From contig NZ_JACHJG010000003.1 in NCBI RefSeq assembly GCF_014203545.1, forward strand, positions 62,001-126,000: a DNA stretch of 64,000 bases. The letters are read 5' to 3'. The notes under the pieces were generated by a model. The model was given only the letters and a program-made list of their open reading frames with translations. It did no database searches and was not told the origin of the DNA. Origin of the DNA: Streptomyces netropsis (lineage in GTDB: Bacteria > Actinomycetota > Actinomycetes > Streptomycetales > Streptomycetaceae). The position numbers were made by a program, and so were the translations under genes. Position 1 is the first letter of the stretch; every line of letters starts with the position of its first letter. Shown here one piece after another: positions 28,238 through 37,352 of this stretch.

Positions 28238-30087
28238 CCACCGATGTCTCCGGCCGGCCGGCCGCCGGGAAGAAGGGCAAGGGCGCCGAGCCCGTGGGCG
28301 ACCCCTTCGACCGGGACGTGCTGCCCACCCCCAAGGGCGCCTCCCGTGCCCTGCTGCGCTCGCTGCTCACCCCCGCCCGGGGCCGGGTGCGGCTCGCCGT
28401 CGTCCTGCTGCTGCTCCAGCAGGCCGCGGTGCAGGCGGGCCCGCTGCTCGTCGCGTACGCCATCGACCACGGTGTGCCCGCCGTGCGCCGCCACGACTAC
28501 GGTCCGCTCGTCGCCGTCGGCACCGGGTATGTGATCTGTGCGCTGGCCGCCGGGCTGTTGCAGCTCGCCTTCGTCCGGCTCGCGGCCCGCATCGGCCAGG
28601 GCGCCCTGCTGGATCTGCGCGGCCGGATCTTCCGGCACGCGCAGACGCTCAGCGTCGACTTCCACGAGCGCTACACCTCCGGCCGGATCGTCTCCCGCGC
28701 CACCACCGACGTCGAGTCGATCCGCGAGCTGCTGAACGACGGCCTCCAGGAGCTGATGGGCGTCCTCCTGTCCGTGGTGTACGTCTCCGCGATGCTGCTC
28801 TACCTGGACTGGGGCCTGGGCGCCGCGGCGATGGTCTCCTTCTGCCCGCTGTATCTGTTCGTGCGCTCCTACCAGCGCCGCTCCCGGCTGGTGTACGGCA
28901 AGCGGTCCACGGCGATCGCGGCCGTCATCGTGAAGTTCAGCGAGACGATGAACGGCATCCGGCCCGTCCAGGCGTTCCGTCGCGAGCGGGTCAACGAGGC
29001 GGACTTCCGGCTGCTCAACGAGCGCCATCTGCGGGCCAACGGCGCAGTGATGCTGGAGATGGCCCGTTATGTGGTCTCCGCCCGGCTGGCGGCCAACGCC
29101 GCGCTGGCCGCGATCGTGCTGTGGGGCGCGTACCGGGTGGCGTCCGGCGGGCTGGCGCTCGGGGTGCTGGCGGCGTCGGTGATGTACCTGCGGCGGCTGT
29201 ACGACCCGATCGACCGGCTCGGGATGTTCCTCAACGCCTATCAGTCCGCCGCCGCCTCCCTGGAGAAGATCGCGGGGCTGCTCGCCCAGCGGCCCTCCGT
29301 GCCCGAGCCGGCCGGTCCCCGGCCCCTGCCGGAGCGCCCGTCCGGTCGGCCGGGCCGCGAGGTCGTCTTCGACGGGGTGCGTTTCGCCTACCGCACGGGC
29401 GGCGAGGTGCTGCCCCGCTTCGACCTCACCCTCGCCGCCGGGCGGACGGTGGCCGTGGTGGGCTCCACGGGCGCCGGCAAGTCCACGCTCGCCAAGCTGC
29501 TGGCCCGGTTCTACGACCCCACCGAGGGCCGTGTCCTGCTGGACGGCGTCCCCCTGCGCGAGCTGTCCGGGGCCGAGCTGCGCCGCGCGGTGGTGATGGT
29601 GACGCAGGAGGCCTTCCTGTTCTCCGGCACGGTGGCGGACAACATCGCCATCGGCCGCCCCGGGGCCACCCGCGAGGACATCGAGGGCGCGGCGAAGGCC
29701 ATCGGCGCCCACGACTTCATCACGGCCCTGCCGGACGGCTACGACACGGACGTCCGCAAGCGCGGCGGCCGCATCTCCGCCGGCCAGCGCCAACTGGTCG
29801 GCTTCGCCCGGGCCTTGCTGGCCGACCCGGCGGTCATCGTCCTCGACGAGGCGACGTCCTCGCTGGACGTCCCCGGCGAGCGTGCGGTGCAGCGCGCGAT
29901 GCGCACGGTGCTGCGCGGCCGTACGGCGGTGGTCATCGCGCACCGGCTGTCGACGGTGGAGATCGCGGACCGGGTCCTGGTGATGGCCGACGGCCGGGTC
30001 GTGGAGGACGGCACCCCTGCCGAACTGACCGCCGGGGACGGCCGTTTCGCCGCCCTGCACCGCGCGTGGCGGGACAGTCTGGTCTGA
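28234..30087 (+). CDS. ABC exporter subunit 2
   Basis: This 617-aa half-transporter pairs with the gene it overlaps by 4 nt. Six spans precede an ATPase with Walker A GSTGAGKS, Walker B VIVLDEATSSLD with the catalytic Glu intact, and switch His in IAHRLST. Its signature is ISAGQRQL instead of LSGGQ. Since signatures act in trans, this weak signature completes the degenerate site of the partner. The two together should form one heterodimeric exporter with a single hydrolytic site. No TTA codon was seen here, so bldA control would act through subunit 1 and coupling. Confidence 0.9.
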   Translation: MTTDVSGRPAAGKKGKGAEPVGDPFDRDVLPTPKGASRALLRSLLTPARGRVRLAVVLLLLQQAAVQAGPLLVAYAIDHGVPAVRRHDYGPLVAVGTGYVICALAAGLLQLAFVRLAARIGQGALLDLRGRIFRHAQTLSVDFHERYTSGRIVSRATTDVESIRELLNDGLQELMGVLLSVVYVSAMLLYLDWGLGAAAMVSFCPLYLFVRSYQRRSRLVYGKRSTAIAAVIVKFSETMNGIRPVQAFRRERVNEADFRLLNERHLRANGAVMLEMARYVVSARLAANAALAAIVLWGAYRVASGGLALGVLAASVMYLRRLYDPIDRLGMFLNAYQSAAASLEKIAGLLAQRPSVPEPAGPRPLPERPSGRPGREVVFDGVRFAYRTGGEVLPRFDLTLAAGRTVAVVGSTGAGKSTLAKLLARFYDPTEGRVLLDGVPLRELSGAELRRAVVMVTQEAFLFSGTVADNIAIGRPGATREDIEGAAKAIGAHDFITALPDGYDTDVRKRGGRISAGQRQLVGFARALLADPAVIVLDEATSSLDVPGERAVQRAMRTVLRGRTAVVIAHRLSTVEIADRVLVMADGRVVEDGTPAELTAGDGRFAALHRAWRDSLV

Positions 30088-30138
30088 CCGCGGCGCAGGG
30101 TGGGTTCCGCGTGGTGAGGGACAGCGGACGGGCTCCTG

Positions 30139-31638
30139 CTACCCGGCCGGCGCGTGGCAGGTCAGGTCCTGGGCCGGGAGCCTGCCCGTGGTCAGGTAGA
30201 CCGTGGCGCTCTTGTCCGCGCAGGAGTTGGTGCCGTTGACGATGTGCCCCTCTCCGCCGGCGACGGTGACCATCCGGGAGCCGCGCAGGGCCCGGTGCAT
30301 GGCCTGGCCGCCGGCCGGGGGTGTTGCGGGGTCCCACTCGTTCTGCAGGATGAGGGCGGGGACCTGGTTGTTCACTGTGGTCCGGGGCTCGCTGCCCGGC
30401 TTCCAGAAGGCACACGGCTTGATGCTGGAATCGAGATCGCCGGACAGCGGGTACCGGGCCTTGTCGCGGATCGCGTCGCGGCGGTACTGCTCGGGATCGC
30501 TCGGCCACGACGTGCGGGTGTCGGCGCAGAGGACGGCCCAGGCGCTCGCGGCTTCGTTGTCCGGGGGAACGTCACGGCCGGACGCCGGCGGGAGGGAGCT
30601 CGGGGCCTGCCCGGGCGTGCCGGACGGGGCCGGCTTACTGCCCTCGGCCGTCTTCTTCAGCTCGGCGACCCATGTGGCGGCTTTCTCCACACGGGAGAAC
30701 ATGGCGCGCTGAGCGCGGATGGCGTCACCGGTGAAGAGGGTGCCGCCCTGGGCGATGGGTGTGCGGTCGGCCTGGGCGACGAGGTCCCAGAAGGCCTTGC
30801 GGACCTCGGCCGGGGTCGTGCCCAGTTCGTACGTGGTGTGCCGCCGGGCGGTCCATTCGGTCCATCGGGTGAAGGCGGGATCGGCCCGCTCCGCCATCGC
30901 CTGGAACATGCCCCGCCCGTACCGGGCGGGGTCGGTCGCACTGTCCAGCACGAACCGGTCGGTTCGTCGGGGGAACATCTGCGTGTAGACGGCGCCGAGG
31001 TAGGTGCCGTAGGAGAACCCCAGGTAGGAGATCTTCTTCTCGCCCAGCACCGCACGGATGACGTCCATGTCACGAGCGGTGTTGCGGGTGGTGAGGTGGC
31101 GCAGCGTGTCACCGGCCTCGGTCCGGCACTTGTCGGCCACCGTACGGGCCCACTCCACGTCCTTCGCGAAGGTCTCGGCCTTGTACGGGCGCTCCAGGTC
31201 CTGTTCGCCCTCGGTCAGACCGCAGCTGACGGGGGAGCTGCGCCCGACGCCCCTCGGGTCGAAGCCGATCAGGTCGTACTGTCGCCTCACTTTCCCGGAG
31301 AGGCTCACCACCGGGTCGACAGGCAGGTTCAGGCCGGGACCGCCGGGGCCGCCGGGGTTGAGCAGAAGCACACCACGCCGTTCCGCCGCGCTGCTCGCCT
31401 TGAGCCGGGACACCGCGATGTCGATCTTCTTGCCGCCGGGATCGCCGTAATCCAACGGCACTTGGAGAGTCGCGCACTGAAAGGCGGCGGGGCTGTCGGT
31501 GTCACAGCGCTGCCATCGGAGCTTCTGCCTCGCCGCAGTCGGATCGGCTGTGGAAAGGGCTGTCGCCGGTGTCGGCGCCGAAAGGAAAGCCGCCACGGCA
31601 CCGACGGCCATGAGGGACGCCATTCGTGTGTGTCGCAT
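30139..31638 (-). CDS. secreted alpha/beta hydrolase, tripeptidyl aminopeptidase family
   Basis: This 499-aa protein has a signal peptide (about residues 1-28, ending TPATALS). The catalytic triad is recognisable: nucleophile Ser in GFSYGTYLG, Asp in NEWDPATPP and His in GGEGHIV. The NPGGPGGPG oxyanion-hole loop and C-terminal TAP-like domain match Streptomyces Tap/SlpD/SlpE peptidases, which remove tripeptides from exported or environmental proteins. ATG at 31638 lies 5 nt after the stop of the upstream gene and uses the GGGAAG inside that gene's end, so the two are translationally linked. Confidence 0.88.
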   Translation of the reverse strand: MRHTRMASLMAVGAVAAFLSAPTPATALSTADPTAARQKLRWQRCDTDSPAAFQCATLQVPLDYGDPGGKKIDIAVSRLKASSAAERRGVLLLNPGGPGGPGLNLPVDPVVSLSGKVRRQYDLIGFDPRGVGRSSPVSCGLTEGEQDLERPYKAETFAKDVEWARTVADKCRTEAGDTLRHLTTRNTARDMDVIRAVLGEKKISYLGFSYGTYLGAVYTQMFPRRTDRFVLDSATDPARYGRGMFQAMAERADPAFTRWTEWTARRHTTYELGTTPAEVRKAFWDLVAQADRTPIAQGGTLFTGDAIRAQRAMFSRVEKAATWVAELKKTAEGSKPAPSGTPGQAPSSLPPASGRDVPPDNEAASAWAVLCADTRTSWPSDPEQYRRDAIRDKARYPLSGDLDSSIKPCAFWKPGSEPRTTVNNQVPALILQNEWDPATPPAGGQAMHRALRGSRMVTVAGGEGHIVNGTNSCADKSATVYLTTGRLPAQDLTCHAPAG

Positions 31639-31643
31639 CGGAG

Positions 31644-32033
31644 TCACTTCCCGGTGAGGTGCTGACGGACGCATTGCTTGTACTGCTGGAAACTGTCGGG
31701 CTGGTAGCACCCCTGCGTCTTGTTGGCGTACCAGACGAAGAAGACGGCGACCAGGACGGAGACCGCGATCGCGAGGACCGACGTCACCATGCCGGTGATG
31801 GCCGCGACCCGCCCGGTGCCGGTCCGCCCGGCCGTCTTCAGGGCCACGGCGCCCAGGACCAGGCCGATGACGCCGAGCAGGCCGCCGAGGAAGACGATCG
31901 AGGTGCTCAGACTGATGACGCCGAGCACCAGGGCGGCCCCGGCCATCCCGTTCTTGCTCGATGCCGTGTGAGGCGCCGGCATCTCTGTCGCTATCGCTGT
32001 CGCTGTGACTTCTTTTGTTCGCGTGTTCAGCAC
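31644..32033 (-). CDS. small DUF4190-like membrane protein
   Basis: This 129-aa protein has two membrane segments: AGAALVLGVISLSTSIVFLG continuing into LLGVIGLVLGAVAL, and VTSVLAIAVSVLVAVFFVW. The first pair has the Gly-rich pattern of DUF4190. The C-terminus (CYQPDSFQQYKQCVRQHL) contains two cysteines that may pair outside. GTG at 32033 is the start. It is transcribed with the secreted hydrolase 5 nt downstream and is divergent from the two-component system, which may regulate it. Function is unknown. Confidence 0.75.
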   Translation of the reverse strand: MLNTRTKEVTATAIATEMPAPHTASSKNGMAGAALVLGVISLSTSIVFLGGLLGVIGLVLGAVALKTAGRTGTGRVAAITGMVTSVLAIAVSVLVAVFFVWYANKTQGCYQPDSFQQYKQCVRQHLTGK

Positions 32034-32146
32034 GGCACGATCCTGGCTTCAGGGGGCTCGGATACACATCGCGGGAAGGCGGGAGAATTTGCTCCCTCGA
32101 TCGGGGGAGGCACCCCGGTGACCTGCGCGGCCATACTGGACGAATC

Positions 32147-33376
32147 ATGATCTGGGGAATCCGGCCGCTGCTGCGCGGCTCCACGTATTCGGGCATGCTG
32201 TTCGCCTATTGCGGCGCGCTGGCGAGCATTCCGCTGCTGCCATTCGCCATGCTGCCGACGCTCGCGTGGCCATCCGCCCCTTATGGCGTACAGGCTGTTC
32301 TGACCCTCCTCATCTGGGCGGCACTGATCGCTGCGGTCGGTCTCGCCCGCACCACGCGGCGGGCGCTGGTCCCGTTCGCCCGCCGACTGCTGCGGGTGCC
32401 GTTGCCGGACCCTGTCGCAACGGGCACCGACCGCTGGCGGACCCCTCTCTGGCTGCTGCTGCACGTGGCGTTGGGGTGGGCGGGGGCGCTGGTCAGCGGT
32501 GTGCTGGTCATCGCGGGCCTGACGCTCCCGGTGACCGGGCTGCGTACCGAGGCGGAACTGAGCCTGTTCGGCTGGTCGGTGCGGTCGGAGCCCGGCTGGC
32601 GGAGCTGGGTCCTGGCGCTCTGCTGCCTGCTGCCGGCCGCCGTGGTGTGCGCGGGGGTGTCGTACGCCCTGCGGTGGTTGGCGCCCCGGCTGCTGGGGCC
32701 GTCGTCGGCCGAGCGGCTCGCGCTGGCGGCCGAGCGGGAGCTGCGGCTGGCCGAACGCAACCGACTGGCCCACGAGTTGCACGACTCGATCGGGCACACG
32801 CTGACGGCGACCACGATCCAGGCGGCGGTGGCGGGCGAGGTGCTCTCCGCCGACCCGTTGGCGGCGCGGGCCGCCCTGCGCAGCATCGAGGAGTCGGCCC
32901 GGGCCGCACTGGAGGACCTGGACTACGTGCTGGGCGTGCTGCGCGAGGAGGCTGCGGGGACGGCGCCGACCCGGACCCTGGCCGACCTTCCCGAGCTGCT
33001 GGACCGGTTGCGGCACGCGGGGGCGGTGGTGGAGCCGGAGCTGTCGGGCGAGTGGGCGCAGGTGCAGGGGACGCTCTCCCGGGCGGCGTACCGGATCCTT
33101 CAGGAGGGGCTGACGAACGCGTTGCGGCACGGGGCGGGCGGTCCGATCGAGGTCCGGGTGGCGGCCGCGTCGGACGGACTGGAGCTCGGTGTGGTCAACC
33201 GGACCGGGGCGGGGACGAGCACGGGCAGGGGCCCGGGCGCCTTCCCGACGTCCGGGCACGGCCTGCCCGGGCTGGCCGAGCGCGTGCGGCTGCTGCACGG
33301 TGAGATCGAGGCCGGCCCGGACGGGCCGCGGCACTGGCGGTTGTCGGTTCGGCTGCCGGTACGGTTGTCGGCATGA
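32147..33376 (+). CDS. two-component sensor histidine kinase (NarL-type, HisKA_3)
   Basis: This 409-aa kinase has about five hydrophobic segments in residues 10-190, with little extracellular loop. The dimerisation helix carries the phospho-acceptor H212 in HELHDSIGH, followed by an HATPase_c domain with N box ILQEGLTNALRHG and a G box in SGHGLPGLAERV. The DxGxG box is degenerate (VNRTGAG). ATG at 32147 was taken because the membrane segments begin there. The stop overlaps the response regulator start (ATGA). The divergent hydrolase operon is a candidate target. Confidence 0.9.
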   Translation: MIWGIRPLLRGSTYSGMLFAYCGALASIPLLPFAMLPTLAWPSAPYGVQAVLTLLIWAALIAAVGLARTTRRALVPFARRLLRVPLPDPVATGTDRWRTPLWLLLHVALGWAGALVSGVLVIAGLTLPVTGLRTEAELSLFGWSVRSEPGWRSWVLALCCLLPAAVVCAGVSYALRWLAPRLLGPSSAERLALAAERELRLAERNRLAHELHDSIGHTLTATTIQAAVAGEVLSADPLAARAALRSIEESARAALEDLDYVLGVLREEAAGTAPTRTLADLPELLDRLRHAGAVVEPELSGEWAQVQGTLSRAAYRILQEGLTNALRHGAGGPIEVRVAAASDGLELGVVNRTGAGTSTGRGPGAFPTSGHGLPGLAERVRLLHGEIEAGPDGPRHWRLSVRLPVRLSA

Positions 33377-34131
33377 TCGGCTCTGACGCGAGCGAAACCG
33401 TCACGACCGGCCCTGACGCGAGCTCAGCCGTCATGACCGGCACCGGCACCGCCCCCGCCACCAGCCCTACCGGCACCCCCGTCACCCTCCTGATCGCGGA
33501 CGACGACGAGGTGACCCGCAGCGGTCTGCGCATGTTGCTCGCGGCACAGCCCGGGATCGACGTGGTCGGGGAGGCCGCCGACGGCGTCGAGGCGGTCGAG
33601 CAGGTGCGGCGGCTGCGGCCGGACGTGGTCCTGATGGACGTACGGATGCCGCGCCTCAACGGGATCGAGGCCACCCGGCAGCTGCTGGCCGAGTCGGCCG
33701 AACCGCCGAAGGTCGTAGTGATCACCACCTTCGAGAACGACGGCTACGTCACCGCCGCGCTCGGCGCGGGCGCCAGTGGGTTCGTGCTCAAGCGCCTTCC
33801 GGTCCGGCAGATCGCGGAGGCGGTGCGGGTGGTGGCGGCGGGCGAGGCGATCCTCTTCCCGGCGGCATTGCGCCGGATGGTCGCCGCCCGTCCGCTGGGC
33901 TCCGCCGAGGCGTTGCCGAAGGCGGCGCTGACGGGCCGGGAGGAGGAGGTGCTGCGGTTGATGGCCACCGGTCTGTCCAACCCGGAGATCGCGGAGTCGC
34001 TCACGGTGAGCCTGGAGACGGTCAAGACCCACGTCGGGAACGTGCTGACGAAGCTCGGCGCGCAGAACCGGACCCACGCGGTGGTGATCGCGTACGAGTC
34101 CGGTCTGGTGGTGCCGGGGGTCGCCGGCTGA
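33373..34131 (+). CDS. two-component response regulator (NarL/LuxR family)
   Basis: This 252-aa regulator has a receiver domain with acidic pocket ADDDE, phospho-acceptor D89 (VVLMDVRMP), the T/K switch residues in ITTFEND and VLKRL, and a C-terminal LuxR helix-turn-helix (LTGREEEVLRLMATGLSNPEIAESLTVSLETVKTHVGNVLTKL). An unusual 35-residue Thr/Ser/Ala-rich N-terminal tail precedes the receiver. The true start could be a later ATG/GTG, but the ATGA overlap with the kinase favours 33373. It is the cognate partner of the upstream kinase. Confidence 0.92.
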   Translation: MIGSDASETVTTGPDASSAVMTGTGTAPATSPTGTPVTLLIADDDEVTRSGLRMLLAAQPGIDVVGEAADGVEAVEQVRRLRPDVVLMDVRMPRLNGIEATRQLLAESAEPPKVVVITTFENDGYVTAALGAGASGFVLKRLPVRQIAEAVRVVAAGEAILFPAALRRMVAARPLGSAEALPKAALTGREEEVLRLMATGLSNPEIAESLTVSLETVKTHVGNVLTKLGAQNRTHAVVIAYESGLVVPGVAG

Positions 34132-34820
34132 CGCACCTGACATGCGTCCGGTGGGGAACCCGCCGGCTTCGAAGGCCGGTGGTCGTCGCCGTCCAGTGGC
34201 AGGCCGCCGCAGGGAACCAAGTCCGTTTCGCACGGCGCGCGTTGGGGAACCGCGCCCGCCCGGGCACCGGAAACGCAGCGTTCATAGCACTGAAACACAC
34301 CGGCCCCGGACCACCGAAGCGGAACCACCCCACAACGGCGGCGAAAACGCGCCACCCGTGCGCCACGGCCCCCGTCGGGCGGCCATGGCCGGTTCGCACG
34401 CCTGGACGGAATGCCGTCCGGGATGTTTACCGACGGTGATCAAGGGGTCCGGTGCCGATCAGCGGGAGCGGCGGCCGACCGGCTTCCGCCCGCTATCCGG
34501 ACCGCGGTCTTTTCTCAACGGACGGATTTTGGCCAACTTGGTTCCACAGTCCTGACACGTACATGCCTGCGATGGCACTCTTCCCTCCACTGACGCACGG
34601 CTTCCCCACAGCCTCTCGGCCTCGCGTCGACCTTCCGTACATCCGCCTGCCCCCACACCCCCGTTCACCGCAGCCACCGCCCGCCCGCCCGACAGCGCCG
34701 GGCGGCCGCCTCGGCGTACGGGGACGTTCCACGTGTTCCGCCTCGCTCTGCCCGGTCGGCCACTTGGGCGCCCGGTCACCCCCGGCCACGCCCACCGTGG
34801 CCACCGCAGAAGGAGCCAGC
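34132..34820. other. 689-nt intergenic region before the M4 protease genes
   Basis: No gene is supported. The stem CCGCCGGC (34160-34167)/GCCGGTGG (34175-34182) with a TTCGAAG loop is a plausible terminator for the response-regulator transcript. Further on, the dyad TTGGCCAACTTGG (34528-34545 region) is A/T-richer than its surroundings and may mark the promoter of the first M4 protease. The remainder holds nothing I can identify. Confidence 0.5.
34160..34182 (+). terminator. hairpin after the response-regulator gene
   Basis: An 8-bp stem with one G-T wobble (34160-34167 with 34175-34182) and a 7-nt loop lies 29 nt beyond the stop codon. It lacks a T-run, so the assignment is positional. Confidence 0.4.
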
Positions 34821-37088
34821 GTGAGACCCACCCCCCATCGACGCGCCGTCGCGACCGGCGCGCTCGTCGCCGTCACGGCGATGCTCGCCGTCGGAGTGCA
34901 GACCGGTTCCGCCAACGCCCGCACCGACGACGCGGGCTCGGGACAGAAGATCCTCGCCAAGGCCGACCCCGGCGCCCTGCCGGTCAAGCTGTCGCCGTCG
35001 CAGCGTGCGGAGCTGATACGCGACGCGAACGCGACCAAGGCGACGACCGCGAAGTCCCTCGGCCTCGGCGCCAAGGAGAAGCTGGTCGTCCGGGACGTCA
35101 CCAAGGACGCCGACGGCACCACGCACACCCGGTACGAGCGCACCTACGACGGCCTGCCCGTGCTCGGCGGCGACCTCGTGGTCGACGCGGCCAAGGGCGG
35201 CAAGCTCAAGACCGTCGCCAAGGCCACCAAGGCGCGGATGACCATCGCCTCGACCTCCGCGTCCTTCGCCGCCGCCAGCGCCGAGAAGGACGCCGTCAAG
35301 GCGGCCAAGGCGCAGGGCTCGAAGGCCACCAAGGCCGACCGGGCGCCGCGCAAGGTGATCTGGGCCGCGAGCGGCAAGCCCGTCCTCGCCTACGAGACGG
35401 TCGTCGGCGGCCTCCAGCACGACGGCACGCCCAACGAGCTGCACGTCATCAGCGACGCGAAGACCGGCAAGAAGCTCTTCCAGTTCCAGGGCGTCCAGCA
35501 GGGCACCGGCAACAGCCAGTACAGCGGCAAGGTCACCATCGGGACCTCCGGCTCGTACCAGCTCAACGACACCTCGCGCGGCGGCCACAAGACGTACAAC
35601 CTGAACAAGGGCACGTCCGGCACCGGCACGCTCTTCACCGACACCGACGACGTGTGGGGCAACGGTACGAACAGCGACCCGGCCACCGCCGGTGTGGACG
35701 CGCACTACGGCGCCCAGCTCACCTGGGACTACTACAAGAACGTGCACGGTCGCAACGGCATCAAGGGCGACGGCGTGGGCGCGTACAGCCGGGTCCACTA
35801 CGGCAACAACTACGTCAACGCCTTCTGGTCCGACGCCTGCTTCTGCATGACCTACGGCGACGGCAGTGGCAACGCCAAGCCGCTCACCTCGATCGACGTG
35901 GCCGCACACGAGATGACGCACGGCGTCACCTCGAACACCGCGAAGCTCGTCTACAGCGGTGAGTCCGGCGGCCTCAACGAGGCCACCTCGGACATCTTCG
36001 CCGCCGCCGTCGAGTTCTGGGCCAACAACGCCCAGGACGTCGGCGACTACCTGGTCGGCGAGAAGATCGACATCAACAGCAACGGCACCCCGCTGCGCTA
36101 CATGGACAAGCCCAGCAAGGACACCCGGTCCAAGGACTCCTGGTACTCCGGCCTCGGCGGCATCGACGTGCACTACTCGTCGGGCCCGGCCAACCACTGG
36201 TTCTACCTGGCCTCCGAGGGCAGCGGACAGAAGGAGATCAACGGGGTCAAGTACGACTCCCCGACCTCCGACGGGCTGCCGGTGACCGCCATCGGCCGGG
36301 ACAACGCCGCGAAGATCTGGTTCAAGGCCCTGTCCCAGCGCATGCAGTCCAACACCGACTACGCGGGCGCCCGGGACGCGACCCTGTGGGCCGCCGGTGA
36401 GCTGTTCGGCGTCGGCAGCGAGACGTACAACAACACCGCCAACGCCTGGGCCGCCATCAACGTCGGCCCCCGGGTCTCCACCGGTGTCTCGGTCACCAGC
36501 CCCGGCGACCAGGTGAGCGTGCTGAACCAGGCCGTGTCCCTTCAGGTCAAGGCCACCGGCTCCGGCACCCTGAACTACACCGCCACCGGGCTCCCGGCCG
36601 GCCTGTCGATCAACGCCTCCACCGGTCTGATCTCCGGCACCGTCACCACCGCCGGCACCAGCAACGTGACCGTGACGGTCAAGGACGCGAACGGCAAGAC
36701 GGGCACCGCCACCTTCAAGTGGACGGTCAACACCTCGGGTGACGGCAACGTCTTCGAGAACACCACCGACGTGGCGATCCCGGACGCCGGTGACGCCGTG
36801 ACCTCGCCGGTCGTCGTGACCCGCAGCGGCAACGCCCCGTCCGCCCTCAAGGTGGACGTCAACATCAAGCACACCTACCGCGGTGACCTCCAGATCGACC
36901 TGGTCGCCCCCGACGGTACGGCCTACCGGCTGAAGAACAGCGACGCCTGGGACTCCGCCGCCGACGTCGTCGCCTCGTACACCGTCAACGCCTCCGGCAA
37001 GGCTGCCGCCGGCACCTGGAAGCTGAAGGTCCAGGACGTCTACTCCGCCGACGACGGTTACATCGACAGCTGGAAGCTCACCTTCTGA
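34821..37088 (+). CDS. secreted M4 metalloprotease with Ig-like and P domains
   Basis: This 755-aa thermolysin-family zymogen has a signal peptide, an FTP/PepSY prodomain (RYERTYDGLPVLGGDLVV), and the M4 catalytic domain with zinc motif HEMTHGVTS and third ligand in GLNEATSDIF. The catalytic His lies in the GGIDVHYSSGPANHWFY region. After the M4 C-domain come a putative-Ig domain (LPAGLSINASTGLISGTV) and a C-terminal proprotein-convertase P domain (IKHTYRGDLQIDLVAPDGTAY), both absent from the paralogue downstream. GTG at 34821 follows AAGGAG by 5 nt. It is exported and probably self-activating. Confidence 0.93.
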   Translation: MRPTPHRRAVATGALVAVTAMLAVGVQTGSANARTDDAGSGQKILAKADPGALPVKLSPSQRAELIRDANATKATTAKSLGLGAKEKLVVRDVTKDADGTTHTRYERTYDGLPVLGGDLVVDAAKGGKLKTVAKATKARMTIASTSASFAAASAEKDAVKAAKAQGSKATKADRAPRKVIWAASGKPVLAYETVVGGLQHDGTPNELHVISDAKTGKKLFQFQGVQQGTGNSQYSGKVTIGTSGSYQLNDTSRGGHKTYNLNKGTSGTGTLFTDTDDVWGNGTNSDPATAGVDAHYGAQLTWDYYKNVHGRNGIKGDGVGAYSRVHYGNNYVNAFWSDACFCMTYGDGSGNAKPLTSIDVAAHEMTHGVTSNTAKLVYSGESGGLNEATSDIFAAAVEFWANNAQDVGDYLVGEKIDINSNGTPLRYMDKPSKDTRSKDSWYSGLGGIDVHYSSGPANHWFYLASEGSGQKEINGVKYDSPTSDGLPVTAIGRDNAAKIWFKALSQRMQSNTDYAGARDATLWAAGELFGVGSETYNNTANAWAAINVGPRVSTGVSVTSPGDQVSVLNQAVSLQVKATGSGTLNYTATGLPAGLSINASTGLISGTVTTAGTSNVTVTVKDANGKTGTATFKWTVNTSGDGNVFENTTDVAIPDAGDAVTSPVVVTRSGNAPSALKVDVNIKHTYRGDLQIDLVAPDGTAYRLKNSDAWDSAADVVASYTVNASGKAAAGTWKLKVQDVYSADDGYIDSWKLTF

Positions 37089-37136
37089 GACCCGGCTCCG
37101 CAGCCACCCGCACATGGCTGAGAACCAACTGAACCA

Positions 37137-37190
37137 GGCGCCGTCCGGGGTGAGTTCGACTCCCCCGGGCGGCGCCGCTGCACTGTTTTG
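37137..37190 (+). terminator. intrinsic terminator between the two M4 protease genes
   Basis: A 14-bp stem (37137-37150 with 37163-37176, one G-T wobble) with a 12-nt loop is followed by TGTTTTGT. This is the most canonical intrinsic terminator in the window and separates the two protease transcripts. Confidence 0.75.
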
Positions 37191-37247
37191 TCCGGTATTT
37201 CCCGCCCGCAATGCTGCGTTGAAGGAATCTTTACCGGACAGTAATCC
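37189..37247 (+). promoter_or_regulatory. promoter with split inverted-repeat operator for the second M4 protease
   Basis: TTGAAG (37219-37224), 17 nt, TAATCC (37242-37247) form a plausible promoter. TGTCCGGTA (37189-37197) and its exact complement TACCGGACA (37232-37240) lie 43 bp centre to centre. The second arm sits in the spacer against the -10 box. This arrangement would suit a repressor bridging two half-sites. A related site was not found upstream of the first protease. Confidence 0.45.
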
Positions 37248-37352
37248 CCCAAGCCTCAATATTCCCAGCAGAACGCACGCAAGTTCGAGCAGACTGTGCG
37301 CAGTTGGGCGTGATCTCCGGCGCCCGGCACCCCACAGTCAGAGGAGTACCGC

